Shown piece after piece: positions 16,205 to 24,260 of a stretch of DNA of 58,068 bases. The stretch lies in assembly GCA_029167045.1 (NCBI GenBank), contig JARFPK010000011.1, forward strand, positions 1 through 58,068, given 5' to 3'. The notes under the pieces were generated by a model, which saw nothing but the letters and a program-made list of their open reading frames with translations, had not been told where the DNA came from and searched no databases. The first letter of the stretch is position 1. Every line of letters starts with the position of its first letter. This stretch comes from Candidatus Methanocrinis natronophilus (GTDB lineage Archaea > Halobacteriota > Methanosarcinia > Methanotrichales > Methanotrichaceae). The translations under genes were made by a program, and so were the position numbers.

Positions 16205-17395
16205 TCAGAAGTCGGTCATCACCCTGTACTGATCTATCTCCGTCTGATTCAGCTCATTGAGGAACTGCTCAGCAGCATCCCTGATATCCTTGGATCCGGT
16301 GATCGCCCTCCCCGTCACCACTATATCGGCGCCGGATCTGAGGGCTTCGGCGACGGTATCGACCCTGATCCCTCCGGCGACGGCGACGAGGAGCCTCCTG
16401 TCAGATCCGGAGGCCATCTTCTTGATCTCGGCTATCACCGCCCAGTTGTGCTCCTCCGCCTCCTGATCTATCGCCCGATGCATCTCCACCACGTCCGGGA
16501 GAGTCGATAGAGACCGGAGGACCGCCAGGGGGTCGGTGACGTTCAGCATATCGATCACCGAGTAGATCCCCGTCTTCCTCGCCTCCTTGATGGCGAGCTC
16601 CAGGGTCTTGGTCGGAGCGAGGCCGGATATGACGACGGCGTCGGCGGTGGCGTCGGCGGCGAGTCTCACCTCCAGGTTCCCGGTGTCGAGGGTCTTCAGG
16701 TCCAGGACGACGAAGGAGCTGGGCCGGACGTTCCTGATCTCCTTGACCACCGAGGCCCCGAACCTCTTGACGAGGGGGGTACCCACCTCGATCAAGAGAT
16801 GGTCGCTGTCCGGGAGCTGGGAGAGGACCTTCCTGACCACGGCGAGGTCCACCAGATCCAGGGCAACCTGGAGGTATGGGGGGTCCCAGAGCCTGATTAC
16901 CCGGAAGCCCATCACCGGGTGGGTCGACCTGTCCTTCTCGTAAAGGACGGTATCGATCTCCGGGAAGCTCTCCATCGCCCTCTTAATCGCGAGCTTCGTC
17001 GCCCCGTAGTTGTACCTGTATATGGCGTCGTAATCCCGGGCCTGGGGGTGGATGAAGACGCTGACGATCAGTACCAGGTCCTCGACCTCGGACTTCGGGA
17101 TGACCCCCTCGGCGACGCAGTCCGCCACCGCCTTGGCGACGGCGGTCTGGGCGGGACCGAATATGACAGCCGCCTGGTCCATATTCTTCACCGTCACCTT
17201 CGGCACTATCAGGGTGGCGGGCTTCGCCGGCAGGTTCGGCCTTATAACGGACAGAAGGGGGGTGTGGCCAGCCGAGAGCTGGGCGAGTCCGTTTGCGAAG
17301 GCCGTCCCCACAGGCCCGTCCTTATCTCCAATTAATAGATCGATATGAGCTAGTTCCGGCTCCTCCCCTATCAGCGCCTCTCCTATCAAAAACAA
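16205..17395 (-). CDS. fae-hps: Bifunctional formaldehyde-activating enzyme / 3-hexulose-6-phosphate synthase
   Basis: 396 aa fusion. Residues 1 to about 165 are Fae (FLIGEALIGEEPELAHIDLLIGDKDGPVG, with catalytic His17), which condenses formaldehyde with tetrahydromethanopterin. Residues from about 170 are hexulose-6-phosphate synthase (LIEVGTPLVKRFG, FVVLDLKTLD, VVISGLAPTKTL, VAVAGGIRVDT, GADIVVTGRAI). In archaea the synthase runs the ribulose monophosphate route backwards, making ribulose 5-phosphate and formaldehyde, which the Fae half captures. Start is TTG 17395, chosen because the family N-terminus begins exactly there. First gene of a two-gene unit with the exported phosphatase-like gene. 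Confidence 0.95.
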   Translation of the reverse strand: MFLIGEALIGEEPELAHIDLLIGDKDGPVGTAFANGLAQLSAGHTPLLSVIRPNLPAKPATLIVPKVTVKNMDQAAVIFGPAQTAVAKAVADCVAEGVIPKSEVEDLVLIVSVFIHPQARDYDAIYRYNYGATKLAIKRAMESFPEIDTVLYEKDRSTHPVMGFRVIRLWDPPYLQVALDLVDLAVVRKVLSQLPDSDHLLIEVGTPLVKRFGASVVKEIRNVRPSSFVVLDLKTLDTGNLEVRLAADATADAVVISGLAPTKTLELAIKEARKTGIYSVIDMLNVTDPLAVLRSLSTLPDVVEMHRAIDQEAEEHNWAVIAEIKKMASGSDRRLLVAVAGGIRVDTVAEALRSGADIVVTGRAITGSKDIRDAAEQFLNELNQTEIDQYRVMTDF

Positions 17396-17498
17396 GCGTT
17401 CACCTCGAAATCGGAAGACTCCTCGCCGGTATTAATCCTTTTGCACCGCCCCCAAGCGGCCGTCTCCATCGGCCTTACCCATCGACGGCATCTGAATA

Positions 17499-17580
17499 CG
17501 GCCGCCTCCCAATGGATTATGACCAAGGGTAACCGAAGAAAGGTGAGAGCAGAAAAAAAAAGATCGATGGGAGGCGGCCG
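17499..17580. repeat. 13-bp inverted repeat with a long A/T tract in the intergenic region
   Basis: CGGCCGCCTCCCA (17499-17511) and TGGGAGGCGGCCG (17568-17580) are perfect complements separated by 56 nt. A run of nine or more A residues (17552-17560) lies inside. Read on the minus strand this is a T-run about 50 nt downstream of the DNRLRE gene stop, so it may be that gene's terminator. The rest of 17396-17614 holds a smaller GGCCG...CGGCC hairpin (about 17457-17473) and no gene. Confidence 0.6.
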
Positions 17581-17614
17581 ACAGAACCGGCACCCCCCTA
17601 CCCCATCTGAGGGA

Positions 17615-18217
17615 TCAGCGGTCGAGGGTGACCTTCAGCACCGGTCCGTTCCCCTCGGGGTCCTCTTTGGAGGCGAAGCCGACGGAAGCGTCACCTTTTG
17701 CCACCAGGACGGCGGAGAAGGGGCAGTCTTTGCATTCGAGGACCGCCTTCTTTACGAGGCTCGTGGCGTCGATCTCGTACCATCCCTCGTCCGAGATGTC
17801 TACGACCCCGTCGATTTCAGGATCGTACTCCAGCCCATGCTCCCAGACCATGATATCCTCCGGGAACCACTCGTTGTAGAAGTGAAGTTTCACCTCTCCG
17901 GGGCTCTCTACCTCTTTGGCGTAGACCCTCAGGGTCGCGGAGGCGATCTCGTCGATGGACTTGATGTTGAGGGCGCTTATCATGTCAGGGGTCAAGAAAG
18001 AGAGCCAGGCCTCCCTCTGGGGGTCGCCCCCTTCGGAGGTGACCCAGAGGATCTCCTCGGTCCCGAAGTTCTCATCCGGCAGGCTCTTGTCGATGTAGGC
18101 GTCGTCTGTCAAGAACCCCTTGGGAGAGGTCCAGGTCATGGCGAAGGCGGCCCCCACCAGGAGGAGGGCGCAGGCCATGCAGAAGGCCGATCTGAATTTA
18201 TATTTCAAACTTTTCAC
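17615..18217 (-). CDS. Exported DNRLRE-domain protein
   Basis: About 200 aa. Signal segment FRSAFCMACALLLVGAAFA, then a DNRLRE-type beta-sandwich: DDAYIDKSLPDENFGTEEILWV, AWLSFLTPDMI, IASATLRVYAKEV, WYEIDATSLVKKAV. These domains are common in extracellular polysaccharide-active proteins of Methanosarcinales such as disaggregatase. No catalytic module is attached. GTG 18217 follows a GGAGG (18223-18227) by 5 nt and is preferred over ATG 18229. A TATA-like TTTATTTATC lies near 18238-18250 on this strand. Probable surface or matrix role, inferred. Confidence 0.8.
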   Translation of the reverse strand: MKSLKYKFRSAFCMACALLLVGAAFAMTWTSPKGFLTDDAYIDKSLPDENFGTEEILWVTSEGGDPQREAWLSFLTPDMISALNIKSIDEIASATLRVYAKEVESPGEVKLHFYNEWFPEDIMVWEHGLEYDPEIDGVVDISDEGWYEIDATSLVKKAVLECKDCPFSAVLVAKGDASVGFASKEDPEGNGPVLKVTLDR

Positions 18218-18295
18218 CTCAACCTCCATAAAATCGGGATAAATAAAAAGACTTGCCTTCATCTTTGACCTACATGACCCCTACAGGAGCCCCGT

Positions 18296-18318
18296 GGAGG
18301 CAAAAACCTCCGTTTTTT
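18296..18318 (+). terminator. Orphan hairpin plus T-run
   Basis: GGAGG (18296-18300), CAAAAA loop, CCTCC (18307-18311), then G and six T (18313-18318). It has the form of an intrinsic terminator, but it lies between two divergent genes where no annotated + strand transcript ends. It could end a short RNA or act as a leader hairpin on the other strand. Confidence 0.4.
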
Positions 18319-18390
18319 GGGCGGTGGGCTGGATCTGGGGCCACGTTAGCTTTATTAACTGAAGATCCTCCTTAATCCCGGTGGGTTAGG

Positions 18391-19890
18391 TTGAGATGTT
18401 CAGCGTATCTGCGCCCCCTCCTGGGCGCGACGGCTATCCTGGCGTTGCTTTTGGTGGCGAACGCATCTTCTGCGACGTACCAGGCGGGTAGAGACCTCCA
18501 GGCGGCCGTGGACGGAGCGATGCCGGGAGACACCATCCTGGTGGGGCCCGGGGTCTACGATAAGGTAGAGATAACCAAGAGCATAACCCTCATCGGCGAC
18601 GGCGCCAGGATCAGACCGGGGGATAGGAACATCGGGATAAGGATCGCGGCCGACGACGTCACCGTCTCAGGCTTCACCGTCGAGGGGGGGTCCTACGGTA
18701 TCCACCTGGTGGGCTCCAATAACTGCACCGTCTCCAACAACACCGTCACCGGAGCCGTCCAGTGGGGGATCGGCCTCATCTCCTCCGACGGGAATACGAT
18801 AAGGGATAACGTCGCGAACTATAACGGCCTCGGACCCCACCGATGGTACGGGATATACCTATCCAGATCGAACGGAAACCAGATCCTCGACAACGAGGCG
18901 AGCCACAACGGCGAGTACGGGATCTGCCTATTTCCCAGCTGCTCTGACAACGTCATCAGCGGCAACGTGGCGGTGGGGAACAAATATGGCGTCTACGCCT
19001 TCACCGACTGTAACGACAACATCATCGCGAGAAACCGGCTGGATAATAATGAGATCGCCGGGATAAAGCTGATCGGAGGCTGCATCAGAAACCACATCCT
19101 GGAGAACGAGATCTCGGAGAACGGGGTGGTGGGGATATTCCTCCAGACAGGTTCGGGATATAACATCATCAGAGGAAACGAGATCGCCAAAAACCAGCTC
19201 TTCGGCGTCCAGATCCTGGAGGGCCCCGCCGGAAACAATACCATCTTCGAGAACAACATCTCCGGGAGCCAGCGGGGTATCGTCGTCAACACCGACGGAA
19301 ACCATATCTACAACAACAGGATCTTCGATGCCGTCATCCCCGCCGAGGACCGGGGGACAAACCAGTGGTACGCCGCCTATCCCGTCGGCGGAAACTTCTG
19401 GGGCGGCCACATCGGGACCGACGAGATGTCGGGCCCAGGCCAGAACATATCGGGACCTGACGGCTTCATAGACCTCCCCTACGTAATAAACGAGAGGGCT
19501 AGGGACATATATCCGATCATGGGGGAATCGGTCCACCCGATCCAGATCGTCCGCGCCTCGGTCCATCCGGCCCGGGCCCAGATAGGGACCCAGGTGACGG
19601 TGGAGGTCGCCCTCGAATCGGTGAACGGCGTCGCCCAGATCTCGGCGAGGGCGAGGAATCTCCTCGTATCCTCGGACCCGATACGCCCGATAACCATGTA
19701 CTCGTCCGGGGAGGGGGTCTACACCGGGACCCTCCAGACCGCGCTGATGGGTGCCGGGAGGTACGCCATCGTCCTGACGGTCAAGGACGCCAGGGGCTTT
19801 GAGCTGGTGGAGGAGATGGGGGAGGTGGAGATCCTCCCCAGGTCCGGTCGGGACTTCAACGAGGCCTTATCGTCGGCCATGGGCCGATAA
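18391..19890 (+). CDS. NosD-like parallel beta-helix surface protein with C-terminal Ig-like domain
   Basis: 499 aa. Signal peptide near residues 8-28, then the family opening DLQAAVDGAMPGDTILVGPGVY, followed by about 15 PbH1 turns (for example NTIRDNVANYNG, NQILDNEASHNG, NHILENEISENG) up to about residue 330. A short NFWGGHIGTDEMSGPG segment and a beta-sandwich (residues about 385-480) follow. The C-terminal half lacks the Asp-rich NosD tail of the paralogue at 5193. Start is TTG 18391; no ATG or GTG is available nearby. First gene of a + strand run of exported proteins extending to 23587. Confidence 0.85.
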   Translation: MRCSAYLRPLLGATAILALLLVANASSATYQAGRDLQAAVDGAMPGDTILVGPGVYDKVEITKSITLIGDGARIRPGDRNIGIRIAADDVTVSGFTVEGGSYGIHLVGSNNCTVSNNTVTGAVQWGIGLISSDGNTIRDNVANYNGLGPHRWYGIYLSRSNGNQILDNEASHNGEYGICLFPSCSDNVISGNVAVGNKYGVYAFTDCNDNIIARNRLDNNEIAGIKLIGGCIRNHILENEISENGVVGIFLQTGSGYNIIRGNEIAKNQLFGVQILEGPAGNNTIFENNISGSQRGIVVNTDGNHIYNNRIFDAVIPAEDRGTNQWYAAYPVGGNFWGGHIGTDEMSGPGQNISGPDGFIDLPYVINERARDIYPIMGESVHPIQIVRASVHPARAQIGTQVTVEVALESVNGVAQISARARNLLVSSDPIRPITMYSSGEGVYTGTLQTALMGAGRYAIVLTVKDARGFELVEEMGEVEILPRSGRDFNEALSSAMGR

Positions 19891-19929
19891 AAGATAACGA
19901 AGATAACGATTCATTAAAGGGGACAAACC

Positions 19930-21672
19930 ATGTTAGGGGTTAGAAGAAAGGGTTATTCGATCGACCGGCCCGGCTATGGGTCTGGTCGAGGGTCTGGGAT
20001 CATCGGCTGGAGGGCTGGAAGGAGGTTCGCGGCCTTCTTCCTCATAATGGGGCTGATCGTTTCTACAGGTGTGGGCCTGGAGATAGATCAAGAGCGCTTG
20101 GCTAAGTGGGACTGCCCCGAATGCAAGGGCGAGAGCAGCTTTCAGCTCGGGATCTTCGAATTCCTCGGCCATGACCCTACGAGGATAGAGACCGCGGGGG
20201 AGGCTCCCCCTGGTCCTAGAGAGGCTCGAGCCGCCATGGAGGCTGAGGCTTCCGGGACCACCGGCGGTTTCGTCCGTGGAGAGCTCCTCGCCTCCGCCAA
20301 AGATGTGGAGGGATCGGACGTGATCCTGGACGTGGGGACGGGGTATGCCACGGCCCATATCAAAGGAGCGATCCCCCTCTACTGGGAGGAGTTCCTCGAC
20401 GATGATAACAACCCCAGATCGGCATATGAGATCGCCGAGATCCTGGGAAGGGCCGGGATCTCCCCTGAGGACTCGGTGGTGATCTACGGCGACTGCGCCA
20501 CATGTGACGGCATATCCGTCGCTCCTTTCGTCTTCTGGGCGATGAAGTACGTCGGCCACGACGACGTCAAGCTCTTGGATGGCGGCCTCGACGGCTGGGT
20601 CGACGGAGGGCTTCCGACGGAGAGGACGGCTAACGAGAGGTCGGCTGTCACCTATACCCCCCGACCGAGGTTGGGGCTTCTGGCCGATTACGACGGCGTC
20701 GCCGCCGGGAGGTATCAGCTCGTAGACGCCCGGACCTTCCGGGAGTTCGCCGCCGACAAGATCCCCAGGGCCGTGAACATAGACTACAGCGCCGTTCTGG
20801 CCAACGGCCGCATGAAGGGCGGCGAGGAGCTGGCGGCGGTCTTCTCCGGCCTTGACAAGGCCGATCCTGTCGTCGTCTACTCCAACGCCGGGGCCAGGGC
20901 CTCCATGGTATGGTACGCCCTCCAGCTGATGGGATACGATTCGAGCCTCTACACCTGGAACGACTGGGAGGCTAATAGGCCCCCCGTCAAGGCGGTCTTC
21001 AAGTCCGCGAGGGCCGAGCCTAACCCCGCCAGGCCCGGCCCGGTGAAGATATTCGCCACCTTTGAGGTCGTCGCCGACGAGGCAGTTTCAGACGCCGGTC
21101 TATTCGGTCCGATCGTCCCCTCCGTAGGGGCGGAAGACGTCGAAGAGGCAGCAGAGGTGGAGGCTTTGGAGGATCTGAAGGTCGATGTTGAAGGAGGGAT
21201 CCTTCTTGGCAACGTAACGATCGACGGTGCGGATATCGAGGAGATGATATCATCCGCACCCCAGAGCCCCACAGTTCAGACGATGGGATGCGTCGCCTGC
21301 TTCGACCCTGTAGCCCTCTACGCCTCAGGGGGGAACCCCTCCTCGATCACGGGCGGCGTCAGGCTCGGCTCGGTGGGGAGGACGGAGGCCGGGGCGATCA
21401 CCGCCGCCGGGGCCCTGATCCAGAACGAGGACGGCGAGATCATGGCCACCATAGAGCTCGTCCCCACCCTGGGAGATGAGCACCTGGGGACCTGGGACGC
21501 CTCCGGCGCCCCCAACGGGTTCTACACTGTGACCCTGGCGGCGACGGCGGGGTCGAGGACCTCCTACTTCGAGGACGTTCTGACGGTAGAGATCGACTCC
21601 TCGGCCCCGGTCCAGGAGACGGGGACGACGACCGCCGCCACCTCCGGGATAAGAAAGCTGGGAAGGTATTAA
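19930..21672 (+). CDS. Exported tandem-rhodanese protein with three CxxC motifs
   Basis: 580 aa. A basic N-terminus and membrane segment (FAAFFLIMGLIVSTGVG) precede two rhodanese domains at about 110-235 and 245-350. The catalytic Cys position of the second domain is Ser318 (VVVYSNAGARAS), so classic sulfurtransfer is unlikely there. In the first domain the active loop reads YGDCATCDG, with Cys189 and Cys192. Two more pairs, C62/C65 (CPEC) and C454/C457 (CVAC), lie outside the rhodanese folds. The last 200 residues look like a beta-rich extracellular domain. A thiol-disulfide role is a reasonable inference. Confidence 0.8.
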   Translation: MLGVRRKGYSIDRPGYGSGRGSGIIGWRAGRRFAAFFLIMGLIVSTGVGLEIDQERLAKWDCPECKGESSFQLGIFEFLGHDPTRIETAGEAPPGPREARAAMEAEASGTTGGFVRGELLASAKDVEGSDVILDVGTGYATAHIKGAIPLYWEEFLDDDNNPRSAYEIAEILGRAGISPEDSVVIYGDCATCDGISVAPFVFWAMKYVGHDDVKLLDGGLDGWVDGGLPTERTANERSAVTYTPRPRLGLLADYDGVAAGRYQLVDARTFREFAADKIPRAVNIDYSAVLANGRMKGGEELAAVFSGLDKADPVVVYSNAGARASMVWYALQLMGYDSSLYTWNDWEANRPPVKAVFKSARAEPNPARPGPVKIFATFEVVADEAVSDAGLFGPIVPSVGAEDVEEAAEVEALEDLKVDVEGGILLGNVTIDGADIEEMISSAPQSPTVQTMGCVACFDPVALYASGGNPSSITGGVRLGSVGRTEAGAITAAGALIQNEDGEIMATIELVPTLGDEHLGTWDASGAPNGFYTVTLAATAGSRTSYFEDVLTVEIDSSAPVQETGTTTAATSGIRKLGRY

Positions 21673-21697
21673 TCGGATAGAGACGTAGCATTAGGAG

Positions 21698-23587
21698 ATG
21701 AGCCGCAAGAGCCTCATATTTTTTATCACCCTGTTGGCGATCGCCGCGGTCGCCTTCAGCGGCGCGGCCATCTCCATCTCTTTAAAAACACCCCAGGATC
21801 CGTCTCCTCGCTGGTTCCTCCAGAGGATCGATGCGGCGATCAACCCCGGAGAGGACCTCGAGCCCCCCGTCATCTTCAACGCCCACGTATCGCCTATGAT
21901 AATCAAGCGGGGCGATCCGAAGGTCAGGATCACCGCCTGGGTGAAAGACGACGTCTCCGTCGATACCGTCTACGCCGAGGTGGGCGGGCGGCAGACTCCT
22001 CTCATCGACCTCAAACGGAACGGCAGGTACGTGGGACATTGCAGCTCCAACCTCCCTCCCGGCTATCACAGGATCACCATCGTCGCCGTCGACAGGGCGG
22101 GCAACGCCGCCGTCAACGACGATCTCGTCCTCCGGGTCCTCGACCCCCTGGACCTGAACGGCAACCGGATCGAGGACAGCCTCGAAGATCTGGGCGATCA
22201 GGACCTGAGGGTGATAGTCCTCACCGAGGAGGACTTCTCTTTGAGGGGAGAAGATTCCCTGGCGGATAAGGTGGGAGACGAGTTCAAGGTCCTTCCAGGA
22301 GCCTCCATGGTAGTCAGGGGGTCTCAGCTTGAGACCATCGCTAATATCGACGGCGTCAAGGGGGTTTATCGAGATCAGAAGCTCCAGATCCTCGGAGAGG
22401 TGACGGAGGGATACCGGCCGAGGGACGATCCCCGCCTCGCCGTCGATGATTATACCGGGAGGGGCGTTACAGTGGCGGTCCTGGATACCGGCGCCGATCC
22501 AAACCACAGGTCCCTCGGCGGGATTATGGCCCGGGATCCAAAGATCGTCGCCTTCAAGGACTTCGTCAACGGCAAGCAAGAGGCCTATGACGACCACGGT
22601 CACGGAACCCACTGCGCCAGCCTCATCGCCGGGACCGGGGACGCCGCCGGGATCGCCCCTGGATCGAAGCTGGTGGTGGTTAAGGTGATGGACGAGTACG
22701 GGGCGTGTTACCTATCCGACGCCCTCAAAGCCCTCGACTGGATCCTTGATAATAAGGACGACCTTGGTATAGACGTGATATCCTTCAGCGTCGGCGGTGA
22801 GGAGGCGAGCGAGGGCTCATCCCTCCTGGACGCTGCCTGCGACAGGATGGTGGAGGCGGGGATCGCCGTCGCCGTTGCCGCAGGCAACCTCGGACCCTCT
22901 TCCAGGTCGATAGTTACGCCGGGGACCGCCGAGAGGGTGATAACCGTCGGCGCTGTAGACCCTCTCGGGAACGTCTTTGAGAGGTCCTCCCGGGGGCCGA
23001 CCCCCGACGACAGGATCAAGCCCGACCTGGTGGCGGTGGGGGTGGACGTCGCCTCCGCCAGGCATGGGACCCTCTGGGGTGAGATCACCATGAGCGGGAC
23101 ATCCATGGGAGCCCCCCAGGTGGCGGGGGCGGTGGCCGTCCTCAAAGAGAAGCAGCCCGATCTCGACCCTATGGAGGCCAAGAGGGTTCTCCTCAGGTCC
23201 GCCGACGATATCGGACCGCCGGGCCCCGACTACACCTTCGGCTACGGCCTGTTGAACCTGAAGGCAGCCCTCGACCTCTTAGACCTCCCCGAGGCGAGGT
23301 CGGGTCCTGAGGTCGGGGATCTGGCTCTAAGCAGATACGTCGCCAAACCCGGAGATCCCGTCATGGTACACGCCGGAATATCAGGAGATATCGCCTCTGT
23401 GGAGATGAGGATAGTCGGCGGCGACGGGGAGATGATAATGCCGATGCACGACTTCGACAGGAACGGGGTCTATACCGGGAGATGGGAGACCAGGTTCTGG
23501 GGCCCCGGAGAGTATTCCGTCGTAGTGGAGGCGAAAGATAAGTTCGGCGGGACGGTTATGGAGTCAGCCTCCCTCGTCCTGGCCTGA
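21698..23587 (+). CDS. Exported subtilisin-like serine protease (S8)
   Basis: 629 aa secreted subtilase. Signal segment at residues 5-27, then an unusual beta-domain (about 55-150, KVRITAWVKDDVSVDTVYAEV) and a propeptide-like region (165-235). The catalytic domain has Asp263 (VAVLDTGAD), His302 (DDHGHGTHC), oxyanion Asn397 (AAGN) and Ser469 (SGTSMGAPQ). A C-terminal beta-domain follows (540-629) with a repeat of the N-terminal kind (VYTGRWETRFWGPGEYSVVVEAKDKFG). All active-site residues are present. It follows the rhodanese-like gene by 25 nt and is probably co-expressed with it. Confidence 0.93.
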   Translation: MSRKSLIFFITLLAIAAVAFSGAAISISLKTPQDPSPRWFLQRIDAAINPGEDLEPPVIFNAHVSPMIIKRGDPKVRITAWVKDDVSVDTVYAEVGGRQTPLIDLKRNGRYVGHCSSNLPPGYHRITIVAVDRAGNAAVNDDLVLRVLDPLDLNGNRIEDSLEDLGDQDLRVIVLTEEDFSLRGEDSLADKVGDEFKVLPGASMVVRGSQLETIANIDGVKGVYRDQKLQILGEVTEGYRPRDDPRLAVDDYTGRGVTVAVLDTGADPNHRSLGGIMARDPKIVAFKDFVNGKQEAYDDHGHGTHCASLIAGTGDAAGIAPGSKLVVVKVMDEYGACYLSDALKALDWILDNKDDLGIDVISFSVGGEEASEGSSLLDAACDRMVEAGIAVAVAAGNLGPSSRSIVTPGTAERVITVGAVDPLGNVFERSSRGPTPDDRIKPDLVAVGVDVASARHGTLWGEITMSGTSMGAPQVAGAVAVLKEKQPDLDPMEAKRVLLRSADDIGPPGPDYTFGYGLLNLKAALDLLDLPEARSGPEVGDLALSRYVAKPGDPVMVHAGISGDIASVEMRIVGGDGEMIMPMHDFDRNGVYTGRWETRFWGPGEYSVVVEAKDKFGGTVMESASLVLA

Positions 23588-23598
23588 GGGGTTGGCCC

Positions 23599-23652
23599 AT
23601 GGACCCAAGGGAGGAGATACCAAAGATGGACCCAAGGGAGGAGATATCAAAG
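23599..23652 (+). repeat. 27-bp tandem duplication of the aldolase start region
   Basis: Two copies of a 27-nt unit, differing by one base (ATACC in the first, ATATC in the second). Each carries an ATG and a GGGAGGAG. The near-identity indicates a recent duplication. Confidence 0.9.
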
Positions 23653-24174
23653 TACGGAAGAAAGCTGGTGGCTTCAGGGCTCACCTACGCCCACTTCGGA
23701 AACATCAGCCTCCTGACCGATGAGAAGATCCTGATCACCGCGACGGGATCGATGCTCGACGAGATCGGGGAGGGCGGTCTGATCGAGGTGGACCACCAGG
23801 CCCCCTGTCCTGAGGACGCCCTCGCCAGCTGCGAGGCTCCCGTCCACCGGGCCATCTACGAGAGGACGAAGGCCCGGGCCATCATCCACACCCACTCCCC
23901 CTACGCCGTCGCCACATCGATCCTGGAGGAGGGCCCCTTCGAGCCGATGGACGGCGAAGGCGCCCGGTTTCTCGGTACGGTTCCCATCGTCGATGGAGAT
24001 ATGGGAAGCCCGGAGCTGGCGAGGTCCGCCTCTTCAGCTCTCATATTGCACAGGGCCTGCATCGTCCGGGGGCACGGGGTCTTCGCCGTCGGAGCGACCC
24101 TCGAGGAGGCGTACATCGTCGCCTCGATGGTGGAGCACAGCGCCACCATCAGGCGGCTCGTCAGCGTCGGATAA
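23599..24174 (+). CDS. Class II aldolase/adducin family protein (fuculose-1-phosphate aldolase-like)
   Basis: 191 aa, the normal size. Zinc ligands His97 and His99 (IIHTHSPYA) and His159 (VRGHGVFAVG) are present, with the catalytic Glu79 in CEAPVHR. In Methanocaldococcus a homologue (MJ1418) makes lactaldehyde on the route to the lactate part of F420; the same role is plausible here but not proven. The N-terminus is duplicated: the 27-nt unit at 23599-23625 (encoding MDPREEIPK) is repeated at 23626-23652 (MDPREEISK), giving two ATG starts. The second has a GGGAGGAG SD created by the first unit. Confidence 0.88.
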   Translation: MDPREEIPKMDPREEISKYGRKLVASGLTYAHFGNISLLTDEKILITATGSMLDEIGEGGLIEVDHQAPCPEDALASCEAPVHRAIYERTKARAIIHTHSPYAVATSILEEGPFEPMDGEGARFLGTVPIVDGDMGSPELARSASSALILHRACIVRGHGVFAVGATLEEAYIVASMVEHSATIRRLVSVG

Positions 24175-24188
24175 ACAAAATGGGCACG

Positions 24189-24220
24189 CCCCCGTCCGAG
24201 ACCGCTCTTCTCGACGGGGG
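24189..24220. terminator. Bidirectional terminator hairpin between aldolase and solute-binding protein genes
   Basis: CCCCCGT (24189-24195) pairs with ACGGGGG (24214-24220), and CGAGA (24197-24201) with TCTCG (24209-24213), leaving one bulged C and a 7-nt loop. It lies between convergent genes. Confidence 0.6.
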
Positions 24221-24260
24221 AGGAGCTCCTTCAAAGCGGCTCTTGAGCCTCTTGCCTCGA

